A stretch of 64,000 nucleotides of DNA from Candidatus Sulfopaludibacter sp. SbA3. Lineage in GTDB: Bacteria > Acidobacteriota > Terriglobia > Bryobacterales > Bryobacteraceae. Below are positions 1 through 9,387 of this stretch, one piece after another. The stretch is from the NCBI GenBank assembly GCA_945890485.1, contig CAMDCN010000005.1, positions 124,001-188,000 on the forward strand, given 5' to 3'. The notes under the pieces were generated by a model, which saw nothing but the letters and a program-made list of their open reading frames with translations, ran no database searches and was not told where the DNA came from. Positions within the stretch are counted from its first letter, which is position 1. Each line of letters starts with the position of its first letter. Position numbers and translations under genes: made by a program.

Positions 1-2400
1 GTACTGCGGCCACGAGCCGCCGCTTTGCTGCAGGAAGTTCAGGCCCATGGTGATCTCTTCTTCGCGGGGTGCGCGGAGGTATAGCGATTCATAGGCTTGG
101 TGGAGCTTGGCGCGGTCGTCACCGGTAAGGCGTTGGGTAAAAGCTTCGGCCTGGCGCGCGACGAACGAGTTATTCAGGAAGTACAAGCGCTGCATGGGGC
201 CGAGGGTGACGGTGCGCTTTTCGGTTGGATTGTTGGGATTGGGGAAGTCGAACAGGGCGAGGCTGGGGTCTGGCTTGGTGCGGCCGACGTAACCATAGAC
301 GGTGCGGCGGTGGAAGTCGTCCGCGAGGGGTTGGGCCGGGCCGCCGGGGGTACGGTCGAGATGGCCGGCGACGATGAGGAGGCTGTCGCGGAGGGATTCG
401 GCGTCGAGGCGCGGCTTCAGATTGGCGCGCCAAAGTAGCTTGTTTTCGGGGTCGATCTGCGCGTTGGCGGCAGAGTAGGCGGAGCTCATGGCGTAGGCAT
501 CGGTCAGAACGAGGCGGCGGTGAAGCCGCTTAAGCGACCAGCCATCCGCGATGAACTCGGCGGCCAGAGCGTCGAGGAGTTCGGGGTGGGTCGGCCGTTC
601 GCCAAGCTGGCCGAAGTTGGAAGCGCTGGCTACGATGCCTGCTCCAAAATGGCCCTGCCAGACACGATTGACGATGACGCGGGCGGCGAGCGGGTGGCGA
701 AGGATCGCGTCGGCGAGTTCGGCGCGGCCGCTGCCTTTCGTGAACGGGGTGGGTTCGTTTTCGCAGAGAGCGGTGAGAAAGTGGCGGGGGACCTCCTCGC
801 CAAGGTTCTGTTCGTCGCCGCGAATGGCGACCTTCGCATTGGCCGGTTTGTCGACGTCCTTCAGCGTGTGGAGGAATGGGTACTGCTTCGGAAGCGTGTC
901 CTGCAGTTCCTTGAGTTCGCGGCGCAGGCGGTCGTGTTCGGCCTTCCAGAGAGGGGAAAGCCAGCGGTCGATGTCCTTCTCGCCGAAGTAGTAAATGCCA
1001 CCGCCGAAGGAGAAGAAATCCTTGTTATAGGGGTCGGAGGCGAGATCGCGCCAAAGGTAGTACTCAAGGATGGGTAGCGATTCGAGGTTGGTCCATTGGC
1101 GGGTGGATTCGTCGCGGAGGCCCTTGGTGCCACCGAGTTTGACGAAGTTGCGTTCTTCCATGCCTCGGCGGTCGGCGAAGATGCGGTTGACCAGGGCCTG
1201 GAACTTCTCTGGAGTCGTGTTTTCGAGGAACGGGTGGTCTTTAGCGGGACCCTTCAGGTAGGCCTGCCAGCGCTTGAAGATCTCGGCGTCGAGGCCTTCG
1301 TCGGTTTTGGCGGTCATGTACTTCGCGGTTTGCCGGGCGAGCAATTCGGCGAGGTCGGCGGCCTGAAGTTGGACGAACCGGTCGAGGGCGAACTTGGCAT
1401 CGTCGATGCGCTTCTTGTGGTCCTGGTATGCCTTGACGGTGGCCTCGTCGGCGAGGGGCGATTCGTGGGCCTTGCTGCTTTTGAAAACGCCGAGGAGGGA
1501 GTAGTAGTCCTTCGTTGGAATGGGGTCGTATTTATGGTCGTGGCACTGGGCGCAGGCGACAGTGAGGCCGAGGAAGGTGCGCGTGGTGACGTCGAGTTGA
1601 TCGTTGGCGCCGTGGCCGAGGGCCTGGAAGCCGAGGGCGGCCATGTCTTCCGGCGAGTCGGCGGCGATTTGGGCGCGGGCGAATTCGTTGTAGGGGCGGT
1701 CCGTGTTGAGAGCCTGGATCACCCAGTCGCGGTAGCGGTAGGCGTTGGCGTAGGGAGTGTCGTTGCTGGCGCCAAGTTGGCCGTCGGCGTAGCGGGCGAG
1801 GTCGAGCCAGTGGCGGGCCCAGCGTTCGCCGTAGTGGGGCGAGGCGAGGAGGCGGTCGACGACGTTGGCGAAGGCTTGCGGAGAATTGTCGGCGGTGAAA
1901 GCGGCGAGTTCGGCGGGGGTGGGTGGGAGGCCGGTGAGGTCGTAGGTGACGCGGCGGAGGAGGGTGCGTTTGTCGGCGCGAGGGTTCGGGGAAAGCTTGG
2001 CTTCGTTTCGCAATTTGGCGAGGAGGATGTCGATGTTGACGGGGGCGGGCTTCGGAAGCGGCTGAAAAGCCCAGACAGACGGCTTGCCCACCGGCGGCGC
2101 GGCGGGTACGACGGCGCCTTCCGTAATCCAACGGGCGAGGTCGGCGATTTCGGCGTCGGGCAGCTTGCCGGTGGGAGGCATCTGCAGCTTTGCGTGGGTG
2201 CGGGCAACCGCTTGATAAAGCACGCTGGCTTCGGGATTGCCGGGGACGACCGAGGCGCTGGAAAGTTTGGCGATGGGATGGCACCCTTGGCAACGTTTGA
2301 CGAATAAAGGGCGGATTCGCTGTTCGAAAAAATCTGACGGCGCGGCGTGGCACAGCGCGGGCAGCAGTGCGAGTGCGAAGCCGAAGCCGCGAATTACCAT
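1..2400 (-). CDS. PSD1/DUF1549-DUF1553 cytochrome-type protein, 3' end cut by window edge
   Basis: An open frame of 800 codons runs from an ATG at 2398-2400 to base 1 without a stop, so the C-terminus lies outside the window. Residues 1-19 look like a signal peptide. A c-type heme motif CQGCH follows at 37-41, typical of the planctomycete cytochrome domain. A DUF1549 region starts near residue 105 (LLRRVTYDLTGLPP) and carries a second CxxCH (CAQCH, then DHKYDPI). The later part (VNRVWQGHFG) belongs to DUF1553. Such proteins are exported and often sit beside DUF1501 proteins; their reaction is not established, and a role in polymer breakdown is only inferred. It is divergent from kdsB with almost no intergenic space and no clear Shine-Dalgarno. 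No partner is visible in this window. Confidence 0.9.
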   Translation of the reverse strand, partial: MVIRGFGFALALLPALCHAAPSDFFEQRIRPLFVKRCQGCHPIAKLSSASVVPGNPEASVLYQAVARTHAKLQMPPTGKLPDAEIADLARWITEGAVVPAAPPVGKPSVWAFQPLPKPAPVNIDILLAKLRNEAKLSPNPRADKRTLLRRVTYDLTGLPPTPAELAAFTADNSPQAFANVVDRLLASPHYGERWARHWLDLARYADGQLGASNDTPYANAYRYRDWVIQALNTDRPYNEFARAQIAADSPEDMAALGFQALGHGANDQLDVTTRTFLGLTVACAQCHDHKYDPIPTKDYYSLLGVFKSSKAHESPLADEATVKAYQDHKKRIDDAKFALDRFVQLQAADLAELLARQTAKYMTAKTDEGLDAEIFKRWQAYLKGPAKDHPFLENTTPEKFQALVNRIFADRRGMEERNFVKLGGTKGLRDESTRQWTNLESLPILEYYLWRDLASDPYNKDFFSFGGGIYYFGEKDIDRWLSPLWKAEHDRLRRELKELQDTLPKQYPFLHTLKDVDKPANAKVAIRGDEQNLGEEVPRHFLTALCENEPTPFTKGSGRAELADAILRHPLAARVIVNRVWQGHFGAGIVASASNFGQLGERPTHPELLDALAAEFIADGWSLKRLHRRLVLTDAYAMSSAYSAANAQIDPENKLLWRANLKPRLDAESLRDSLLIVAGHLDRTPGGPAQPLADDFHRRTVYGYVGRTKPDPSLALFDFPNPNNPTEKRTVTLGPMQRLYFLNNSFVARQAEAFTQRLTGDDRAKLHQAYESLYLRAPREEEITMGLNFLQQSGGSWPQY

Positions 2401-2428
2401 GCCGAAATCTTATCACTCGGCTCCCTCG

Positions 2429-3181
2429 ATGGAGCGCGTGCTACCATCGAATGTGCTCGCCAGAGTTTTAGGAATTATTCCGGCGCGCCTGGCTTCTACT
2501 CGGTTTCCAGGGAAACCCCTCGTCCCTCTAAGCGGCAAGCCAATGTTGCAGCACGTATACGAACGCGCCTGCCTTTGCCGATCCCTTGATCAAGTTTTGA
2601 TCGCTACCGATGACGATGCAATCGCCGCTGCCAGCCGCGCTTTTGGGGCTCCGGTCCAAATGACCTTGCCCACGCACCTTTCCGGAACCGACCGCGTCGC
2701 CGAAGTCGCCGGGAACCATGAACATGGAATCGTCGTGAATATTCAGGGGGACGAACCGCTGATTGATCCCGCCGCCATCGATTTGGCCGTGCGCAGCCTG
2801 ACCGACAACCCCAACGCGCAGATGGCGACGTTGAAGCGGAAGATCGACCGGCTGGACGAAATCACAAATCCGAATGTCGTAAAAGTTGTAACGGACCACC
2901 GGGGCTTCGCTATCTATTTTTCGCGCAGCCCGATCCCGTACAATCGGGGCGGCGCCGTGACCTATTTCAAGCACATCGGGCTCTACGTGTATCGGCGTGA
3001 GTTCCTGCTCGACTACTCCGACCTTCCGGTTGGTCCGCTTGAGCAGGCTGAACGGCTGGAACAACTGCGGGCTCTCGAGAATGGCTTTGCCATTCACGTA
3101 GCCGAAACTCAATATGAATCCCTCGGGGTGGATACCCCGGAAGACCTAGTTCGAGTCCAGGCGCACCTGGGCGTCCTCTGA
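2429..3181 (+). CDS. kdsB: 3-deoxy-manno-octulosonate cytidylyltransferase (CMP-KDO synthetase)
   Basis: Activates KDO with CTP to give CMP-KDO for lipopolysaccharide inner-core synthesis in the cytoplasm. The N-terminus carries the family signature GIIPARLASTRFPGKPL, and NIQGDEPLI and the YFSRSPIP segment are also typical. From the ATG at 2429 it is 250 residues, normal for KdsB (about 245-255). The start is uncertain: in-frame ATG at 2399, ATG at 2429 and GTG at 2453 are possible and none has a good ribosome site; the 2453 start gives the most family-like N-terminus. It is followed after 9 bases by pyrG, which makes the CTP it uses, and then kdsA. Confidence 0.95.
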   Translation: MERVLPSNVLARVLGIIPARLASTRFPGKPLVPLSGKPMLQHVYERACLCRSLDQVLIATDDDAIAAASRAFGAPVQMTLPTHLSGTDRVAEVAGNHEHGIVVNIQGDEPLIDPAAIDLAVRSLTDNPNAQMATLKRKIDRLDEITNPNVVKVVTDHRGFAIYFSRSPIPYNRGGAVTYFKHIGLYVYRREFLLDYSDLPVGPLEQAERLEQLRALENGFAIHVAETQYESLGVDTPEDLVRVQAHLGVL

Positions 3182-3190
3182 TTTTTTCCT

Positions 3191-4825
3191 ATGGCCAAAT
3201 ACATTTTCGTGACGGGCGGTGTGGTGAGTTCCTTGGGCAAAGGCATCGCCGCCGCATCCATCGGTTGCCTGCTCGAAAGCCGCGGGTTGCGCGTCACGCT
3301 GCAGAAATTTGATCCCTATCTCAACGTAGATCCGGGCACGATGAGCCCGTTTCAGCACGGCGAAGTCTTCGTTACGGATGATGGCGCCGAGACCGACCTC
3401 GACCTGGGCCACTATGAACGGTTCACGCATGCGCACCTGACGCAGGCGAACAACCTGACCTCCGGGCGCATCTACGAAACCATCATCAGCCGGGAGCGGC
3501 GGGGCGACTACCTCGGCAAGACCGTGCAGGTGATTCCGCACGTCACGAACGAAATCAAGGCCGGCATTGAGCGGGTGTCGCCGGATGTGGATGTCGTCAT
3601 CGTGGAGATTGGCGGCACGGTGGGCGACATCGAGTCGCTGCCGTTTCTCGAAGCCATCCGGCAGGTGCGGCATGAGAAGGGCCGGGACAACACAATCTTC
3701 GTGCATGTAAGTCTGGTGCCGTGGATCGCGGCCGCGCATGAGCTGAAGACCAAGCCGACCCAGCACAGCGTGAAGGAGTTGCGGGCGATTGGCGTGCAGC
3801 CCGATATCCTTGTGTGCCGCAGTGAGCGCCCGATCGGTGCGGAGTTGAAAGAAAAGATCGCGCTGTTCTGCGACGTGGAAGCCCGCGCCGTGATCAGCGC
3901 TTCCGATGCGAGCACCATCTACGAAGTGCCGCTGATGTTTGCCGAGCAGGGCGTAGACGAGATCATCCTGCACCAGTTCCGCATGGAGAGCGCGCCGCGG
4001 GACCTGACCCGTTGGACCGAGATGCTCGACCGCATGCAGAACACCGTGGACGAGGTGAACATCGGACTGGTGGGCAAGTACGTCGAGTACGAAGACAGCT
4101 ACAAGAGCTTGAAAGAGGCCCTCCTACACGGCGGCTTGGCGAAGCGGTTGAAGGTGAACATCCACTGGATTGAAGCCGAGAACCTGACTTGGCCGGAGTG
4201 CACCGAGGAGCTTAAGAAGTACGACGGCATTCTGGTGCCGGGCGGCTTCGGCAAGCGCGGCGTGGCCGGTATGTTGAACGCGATCCGCTATGCGCGCGAG
4301 AACAAGGTGCCCTACTTCGGCATCTGCCTGGGCATGCAGACGATGGTGATTGAATATGCGCGGAACGTGTGCGGGATGCCACAGGCGGACTCGACGGAGT
4401 TCGAGCCGTCGACGCCCCACCGCGTGATTTATAAGCTGCGCGAACTGAAAGGCATCGATGAACTCGGCGGCACGATGCGGCTGGGCGCTTATCCGTGCCA
4501 ACTCGCGCCGGGCAGCTTTGCGCGGGCGGCCTACGGGCAGGAATTGGTGAGCGAGCGGCACCGGCACCGCTTCGAATTTAATCGCGATTTTGAGAAAGTT
4601 CTCACCGACGGCGGACTACAGTTAACCGGGCAAACCCCGGACGGTATCTACGTTGAAATCTGCGAAATCAAAGACCACCCCTGGTATCTCGGCTGCCAGT
4701 TTCATCCTGAGCTCAAGTCCAAGCCGCTCGAACCGCATCCGCTCTTCACTGCTTTCGTGGGCGCTTCCTACGAGGAGCACCTCCGCCGCATTGGCCGGAG
4801 TGCGGAGCTGATGCATGCCCAATGA
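3191..4825 (+). CDS. pyrG: CTP synthase
   Basis: Converts UTP to CTP using ATP and glutamine; 544 residues, full length for the family. The N-terminal synthetase domain begins KYIFVTGGVVSSLGKGI and includes DPYLNVDPGTMSP. The C-terminal class I glutamine amidotransferase domain has the nucleophile Cys379 in GICLGMQ and the His505/Glu507 pair in FHPE. It sits between kdsB and kdsA; its last 11 bases overlap the start of kdsA, so translation of the two is probably coupled. Linking CTP supply to CMP-KDO synthesis in one operon is common in Gram-negative bacteria. Confidence 0.98.
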   Translation: MAKYIFVTGGVVSSLGKGIAAASIGCLLESRGLRVTLQKFDPYLNVDPGTMSPFQHGEVFVTDDGAETDLDLGHYERFTHAHLTQANNLTSGRIYETIISRERRGDYLGKTVQVIPHVTNEIKAGIERVSPDVDVVIVEIGGTVGDIESLPFLEAIRQVRHEKGRDNTIFVHVSLVPWIAAAHELKTKPTQHSVKELRAIGVQPDILVCRSERPIGAELKEKIALFCDVEARAVISASDASTIYEVPLMFAEQGVDEIILHQFRMESAPRDLTRWTEMLDRMQNTVDEVNIGLVGKYVEYEDSYKSLKEALLHGGLAKRLKVNIHWIEAENLTWPECTEELKKYDGILVPGGFGKRGVAGMLNAIRYARENKVPYFGICLGMQTMVIEYARNVCGMPQADSTEFEPSTPHRVIYKLRELKGIDELGGTMRLGAYPCQLAPGSFARAAYGQELVSERHRHRFEFNRDFEKVLTDGGLQLTGQTPDGIYVEICEIKDHPWYLGCQFHPELKSKPLEPHPLFTAFVGASYEEHLRRIGRSAELMHAQ

Positions 4826-5612
4826 GACCTTAGATCTGATTGCGGGCCCCTGCGTCATCGAGAGCGAAGAGCATCTCCACTTTCTGGCGGAGAGCATTCA
4901 GTCGATTGCGGGGGACTTCGTTTTCAAAGCGTCGTTTGATAAGGCCAACCGGTCCAGCGTCCACTCCTACCGGGGGCCGGGTATAGCGGAAGGTCTGAAG
5001 ATGCTGGCGCAGGTGAAGCAGCGCGGCTTCCGGATTCTCACCGACATCCATGAAACGTGGCAGGTGGGGCCGGCGGCGGAGGTCTGCGACATCCTGCAGA
5101 TTCCGGCGTACCTTTGCCGGCAGACGGATCTGCTGATTGAAGCCGGCCGTTCGGGCCGCGTGGTCAACATCAAGAAAGGCCAGTTCGTTTCGCCTTGGGA
5201 TATTCGACTGGCGGCCGACAAAGTGGCTTCGACGGGCAACAACAACATCATCCTGACGGAGCGCGGGACGACCTTCGGCTACAACAATCTCGTTGTGGAT
5301 ATGCGCGGCCTGATTATCATGCGCAGCTTCGGCTGGCCGGTGGTGTTCGATGCGACGCATAGCGTACAACTGCCGGGCGCTTCCGGGCACGGCAGCGGCG
5401 GGCAGCCGGAGTTCATTGAGCCGTTGGCACGGGCGGCTGTGGGCGTTGGCGTGGACGGCGTTTTCGTCGAGGTCCATGAGGCGCCGGAGCGCGCGCTATC
5501 GGACGGTGCGAACGCGCTACCGCTCGATCAGCTCGCCGGATTCTGGCGGCGGCTAACCGAGCTGGACGCGGTGACGCGGCGGCATCTGCGGCCGGTGGAA
5601 GAGCTGGCCTAG
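4815..5612 (+). CDS. kdsA: 3-deoxy-8-phosphooctulonate synthase (KDO-8-P synthase)
   Basis: Condenses phosphoenolpyruvate with arabinose 5-phosphate to give KDO 8-phosphate, the first committed step to KDO. It has 265 residues, slightly short of the usual 275-285. Family motifs include AGPCVIES near the N-terminus, FDKANRSS, and DATHSVQLPG near residue 180. The ATG lies inside the pyrG coding end. Its stop overlaps by 4 bases the stop of the convergent SGNH gene. Whether it is the metal-dependent form was not determined. Confidence 0.96.
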   Translation: MPNETLDLIAGPCVIESEEHLHFLAESIQSIAGDFVFKASFDKANRSSVHSYRGPGIAEGLKMLAQVKQRGFRILTDIHETWQVGPAAEVCDILQIPAYLCRQTDLLIEAGRSGRVVNIKKGQFVSPWDIRLAADKVASTGNNNIILTERGTTFGYNNLVVDMRGLIIMRSFGWPVVFDATHSVQLPGASGHGSGGQPEFIEPLARAAVGVGVDGVFVEVHEAPERALSDGANALPLDQLAGFWRRLTELDAVTRRHLRPVEELA

Positions 5613-7432
5613 TTCGGTAGTTCGCGGACCATCATATTGCGGAACCGCTGCTTGCCGCCGGGCACCCAGCGGTTGCCCGCGTGGACCTGCACGGCGATCA
5701 TGCCGCTGTTGGCGCCGCCAGGGAGATGGTTCGCTGTGTCCGTGAAGTCGGTGATGAGGATGCCGTTCATCCAAACGCGGATGCGCGGGACGTCACCTTC
5801 AATGCGGGCGCGAAGATGGTTCCAATCGTTGCGGCGGTACCACTCCTGCCAGTTGGGCAGGAAGGTGGTGACGCCTTTCAGGCGCTCGCCATAGATGCCG
5901 CCGACGGCGCCGCCGTCGAGATAGTCGAGCAGCACCTGATACGCCTCGCCCTTCTCATTGGCGCGGAGGAAGAGGCCGCCGTCGCAGCCGTAGGTCGGAT
6001 TCACTTCCAGGCTGATCTCGAAGTTTTTGTAAGGCCGATCCGTGAGCAGGATGCCGCCATGGCCGGGGCGATCCTGCGTGCCCGTCAAGGCGCCGTCTTC
6101 TACTTTCCAGGACTCCGTTTTCCCGTGATGGTTCACTTGGCTGATGTGCCAGCCGGTGAGGTCCTTGCCGTTCCAGAGCGCCTTGAAGGCGGAGGGGCCG
6201 GGGACAAGTTCAAACTGATGGGGCGCCGGCTGCGCGGCCGCACGCTGCTTTTCGGTGAGTTCGGCGGTGAGGACGTCGATGGCTTCGGTGGCCTTGGCGA
6301 GGCCGGACAGACCGTCCTTGCTGAGCGGCACTTGGAGGCTGCGCCAGCGGGTGTTGTGAACATTAGCGCGACGGAGCGTGAGCGCGTGGACCTGCGCGGC
6401 CTGCGCCCACATAGGGGTGCGGAGGGTGGCGAGGTTGACTCCGGCGGCCCATTCGGCAGCGGTGCGGGTCGCGACTTCGGAGCCATCGATGCGAAGCGTG
6501 TGCGGGCCGGCCGGGAGGCCGATGACCTTCAGCGTCTGTTGGTTGAAGCGGTCGTTGAAGTCCGAAGAGTTCACGGTGAGCGCCATGATGGGATCGGCCG
6601 TATCGATGGGGAAGGGAAGGGCACGATCAAGCTGCGTCCAGGTGAGTTTGGCGAGGTTCGAGACGGTGGTGTTGATGGAGGCGGTCACCTTCTGCGCCTT
6701 CGCGTCGATGGTGACAGCGGAGACGACGCTGGGCGCGCCCCAGCCCTGCAGCAAGCCGCCGGCCATGATGAGGTGGCCCGCCGGGCCGGGGTGGACGCGG
6801 TCCGGGATGATCTTTTGCGACTGGGCCGCGTCGGTGGCCTTCGCCTTGGCGAGCATGGCGGTGACGGGGCGGTTGAGATCGGCGAGGGTGAGTTGCTGCT
6901 CTTTGGCGAGCTGCGAGAGAAAGTCGGCGTAGCGAAGGAGGACGCCGTTGTAGCCACCGGGGAAGCGGGGCTCATAGGTGACGTCGTCGTAGGGCGAAGG
7001 CTGGATGGCGGTAATGCGGATGCCGGGGACCTTGGTCTTCAGCTCCTTGACGATGTTGCGGAAGCCGTTGGCGTAGGTGTCGAAGATCTGCTGATCGAAG
7101 GCGCGGACGCGGCCGTCGTTCATGCCGAGCATGATGGAGACAACGGTGGGCTTATACGCGAAGACGTCGCGCTCCAAGCGTTCCGCGATGCCGCCGCCGG
7201 CGCCGCCGGTGACACGGTCACCGCCCCAGCCGGAGTGGGTGAACGTGATCTTGCGGTCCGGGTAGCGGGTGACGGCGAAGGTCTCCGTGAAGGTTGTATA
7301 AAGGCGCTGGTCCGTGATGGAGTCGCCGAAGAAGACGACGCGGTCGCCGTCTTTGAGATGAAAATCCTGGGCGACGGCGGCGACGGAGAGCAGAGAGAAG
7401 AGAAGAAGACGCACGGCGGTATCGTACCTCAT
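5609..7432 (-). CDS. Secreted SGNH/GDSL hydrolase fused to DUF1080 domain
   Basis: A 607-residue protein with a signal peptide (about 1-22), an SGNH hydrolase domain and a C-terminal DUF1080 (3-keto-disaccharide hydrolase/LamG-like) domain. The SGNH nucleophile is Ser38 in GDSITD; LGMNDG and DRVHPGPAGH supply the Asn and the Asp/His blocks. The DUF1080 part starts near residue 410 (LWNGKDLTGW). SGNH enzymes remove acyl groups; DUF1080 proteins act on or bind oxidised glycosides, so the fusion may trim decorated sugars outside the cytoplasm (inference). It is the last gene of a three-gene operon and shares a 4-base ATGA overlap with the oxidoreductase before it. Confidence 0.9.
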   Translation of the reverse strand: MRYDTAVRLLLFSLLSVAAVAQDFHLKDGDRVVFFGDSITDQRLYTTFTETFAVTRYPDRKITFTHSGWGGDRVTGGAGGGIAERLERDVFAYKPTVVSIMLGMNDGRVRAFDQQIFDTYANGFRNIVKELKTKVPGIRITAIQPSPYDDVTYEPRFPGGYNGVLLRYADFLSQLAKEQQLTLADLNRPVTAMLAKAKATDAAQSQKIIPDRVHPGPAGHLIMAGGLLQGWGAPSVVSAVTIDAKAQKVTASINTTVSNLAKLTWTQLDRALPFPIDTADPIMALTVNSSDFNDRFNQQTLKVIGLPAGPHTLRIDGSEVATRTAAEWAAGVNLATLRTPMWAQAAQVHALTLRRANVHNTRWRSLQVPLSKDGLSGLAKATEAIDVLTAELTEKQRAAAQPAPHQFELVPGPSAFKALWNGKDLTGWHISQVNHHGKTESWKVEDGALTGTQDRPGHGGILLTDRPYKNFEISLEVNPTYGCDGGLFLRANEKGEAYQVLLDYLDGGAVGGIYGERLKGVTTFLPNWQEWYRRNDWNHLRARIEGDVPRIRVWMNGILITDFTDTANHLPGGANSGMIAVQVHAGNRWVPGGKQRFRNMMVRELPN

Positions 7433-8457
7433 AAGGAAATGGGCCTGCGCTCGCGGCTGGAGCGATATATGCCTTGAATCAGCGCGACAACGGCGCGACC
7501 ATCCTCGGCGGGGGAGACAAAGGGGCGGCCCTGGTCGATGGCTTCGAGGAAGTCCTGGACTTGCAGCCGGTGATAGTGGGAGATGGGATCGGCGGGGGCG
7601 TCGTAGGTGGGCGCGGGTTCGCCGGGGATGGTCCAGAGGTCGTTGTAGGCGGGCTCGAGAACGGCGCCGGACATGCCGGCGATGAAGCTGGCGCCGCCGT
7701 CGGTTTGGGTGCCGACGGAGTAGCCGTTCTTGCCGTGGACGTGGATCTTCGTGTGGATGCCGGGGTTCTGTGAGAGGCTACAGACGATGTTGCCGAGTCC
7801 TCCGTTGGCGAAGCGGATGTTGGCGAGGGCCGTGTCTTCGACTTCGACGTAGGGATGGTTCAGGTTGCTCCACTCGCCGGAGACCTCGCGCATGGGGCCC
7901 ATCATCCATTGCAGGATGTCGAGGTGGTGCGGGGCCTGGTTGATGAGCACGCCGCCGCCTTCGGTTGACCATTTGCCGCGCCACGGGTCGGAGCGATAAT
8001 AGGCCTCGTCGCGCCAACTGAACATGGCGACCGTGCCGAGAATGGGCTGGCCGATCTTGCCGGCTTCGATGGCGGCCTTCATCGCCAGGACGGGTTCAAA
8101 GAAGCGGCGCTGACTGACGACGCCGAGGCGCGCGCGGCCGCGGGCGGCGGCTTCGAGCATGTGGTCGCAATCATCGACCGTAGCGGCGAGCGGCTTCTCG
8201 ACGAGGACGTGGACGCCGGCTTCGAGCGCGGGAATGGCGGGCGCGGCGTGGAGCGGATGGGGCGTGCAGATGACGAGGGCGTCGACGGTGCCGAGCATCG
8301 ATTGGACATCGGCGAATGGCGCGGCGCCGTAATGCGCGGCGAAGGCGGCGGCACGGGCGGGGTCGTGATCGCAGACCGCCGTGAAGGTGCTGAGCTGCGA
8401 GAGGGCGGCGGCGTGGAGGTGGCCCACCTTGCCGCAGCCGACGAGACCGGTGCGCAT
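7429..8457 (-). CDS. Gfo/Idh/MocA family NAD(P)-dependent oxidoreductase
   Basis: A 342-residue sugar oxidoreductase. The Rossmann dinucleotide motif GCGKVG is at residues 7-12, the family motif EKPLA lies near 92-96, and the substrate-side segment HHLDILQWMMG is present. Members oxidise or reduce inositols, glucose derivatives or 3-keto-glycosides. Here it is directly preceded by a sugar isomerase (stop and start abut) and followed by an SGNH-DUF1080 gene, so a 3-keto-sugar pathway is a reasonable guess. No signal peptide is seen, so it is probably cytoplasmic. The exact substrate cannot be read from the sequence. Confidence 0.92.
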   Translation of the reverse strand: MRTGLVGCGKVGHLHAAALSQLSTFTAVCDHDPARAAAFAAHYGAAPFADVQSMLGTVDALVICTPHPLHAAPAIPALEAGVHVLVEKPLAATVDDCDHMLEAAARGRARLGVVSQRRFFEPVLAMKAAIEAGKIGQPILGTVAMFSWRDEAYYRSDPWRGKWSTEGGGVLINQAPHHLDILQWMMGPMREVSGEWSNLNHPYVEVEDTALANIRFANGGLGNIVCSLSQNPGIHTKIHVHGKNGYSVGTQTDGGASFIAGMSGAVLEPAYNDLWTIPGEPAPTYDAPADPISHYHRLQVQDFLEAIDQGRPFVSPAEDGRAVVALIQGIYRSSRERRPISL

Positions 8458-9366
8458 CTAGAGCGCCTCCGGGAAATACTGCGCACTCATGCGGCGGAGG
8501 AAGGCGAGGGAGGCGACCATTTCGTCCATGCCGTTCATGCCATCTTCGAGGCTGATCCAGCCGGAGTACTTGTGGGCGGCGAGGATGCGGAAGATCTCGT
8601 GATAGTCGTTGAGGCCTTGGCCCGTGACGCCGTGGCGGAGGCTGGGCGAATAGCCGAGGGTGCCGTCGGCCTGACGGAGGTCTTCGAGCGAAGCGCCGGG
8701 GACGAGATAGCGGTCGCTGGCGTGCATGGAGACGACGCGGGGGGCGACGATTTCGAGGAGTTCGATGGGGTCATCGCCGGCGACGAGGGCGTTCGAGGGA
8801 TCGTATTGGACGCCGAAGTTTTCGGTGTCGTTGATGAGGGCGAGCAGTTCGAGGAAGACGTCCTTCTTCTGGGCGAATTCGGGGTAGCGCCAGAAGCCGT
8901 CTTTGTAGTGGTTTTCGAGGCCGAGGATGATGCCGTGTTCGCGGGCGACGGGGAGGAGCGACTCGATGCACTCGACGACCCAATGGAGACCCTGTTCACG
9001 GGCGAGGCCGGGATAGCGCTGGCCGCTGAGGACGCGGCAGACAGCGCCGGGTCCGCCGAGGCGGCGCGTGACGGCGATCATGGCGGCTTCCCGGTCGACG
9101 GCGCGGCGACGGGCGTCGGCGTCGGGATTGGTGAAATCCGGCGAGCAGCAGAGCATCGGCATATCGAAGCCGGCGGTGGAGATGGCCTCGCCGATGGAGT
9201 CGAGATAGGAGGGGTCGAGGGACGTGAAGAAGCCGTCGTACATCTCGAGGCCGTCGGCGTCGAGGTCGCGCGCCATGGCGATCCAGTCGAAGACGGTCAT
9301 GGTGGGCTTTTCGCCGGCGATGGCGTCCAGATAGCACTTGGGGAAGGCGGAGAGGCGAAGGGGCAT
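8458..9366 (-). CDS. Sugar phosphate isomerase/epimerase (xylose-isomerase-like TIM barrel)
   Basis: 302 residues of the AP endonuclease 2/xylose isomerase-like TIM-barrel family. Recognisable strand ends include DADGLEMYDG, GLENHY, QYDPSNALVAGDDP and the C-terminal ISLEDGMNGMDE, which supply metal-binding Glu, Asp and His residues. It starts a compact operon with a Gfo/Idh/MocA oxidoreductase and the SGNH-DUF1080 protein; this trio is common in sugar and inositol-like catabolism. The ATG at 9364-9366 has no evident ribosome site and is only 21 bases from the divergent selenoprotein gene, so its promoter must overlap that gene's 5' end. Confidence 0.88.
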   Translation of the reverse strand: MPLRLSAFPKCYLDAIAGEKPTMTVFDWIAMARDLDADGLEMYDGFFTSLDPSYLDSIGEAISTAGFDMPMLCCSPDFTNPDADARRRAVDREAAMIAVTRRLGGPGAVCRVLSGQRYPGLAREQGLHWVVECIESLLPVAREHGIILGLENHYKDGFWRYPEFAQKKDVFLELLALINDTENFGVQYDPSNALVAGDDPIELLEIVAPRVVSMHASDRYLVPGASLEDLRQADGTLGYSPSLRHGVTGQGLNDYHEIFRILAAHKYSGWISLEDGMNGMDEMVASLAFLRRMSAQYFPEAL

Positions 9367-9387
9367 GTTGCTACAATGTGAATAAAT

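Noticed and set aside
1096-2307. A 403-codon plus-strand frame and Arg/Pro-rich minus frames opposite or alongside the first PSD1 gene
   Set aside because: The minus frame through 1-2400 gives CxxCH, DUF1549 and DUF1553 motifs; the others are shadows with skewed composition.
5681-7477. A 598-codon plus-strand frame opposite the SGNH-DUF1080 gene
   Set aside because: No recognisable domains and shadow-like composition; the minus frame carries GDSITD and DUF1080 motifs.
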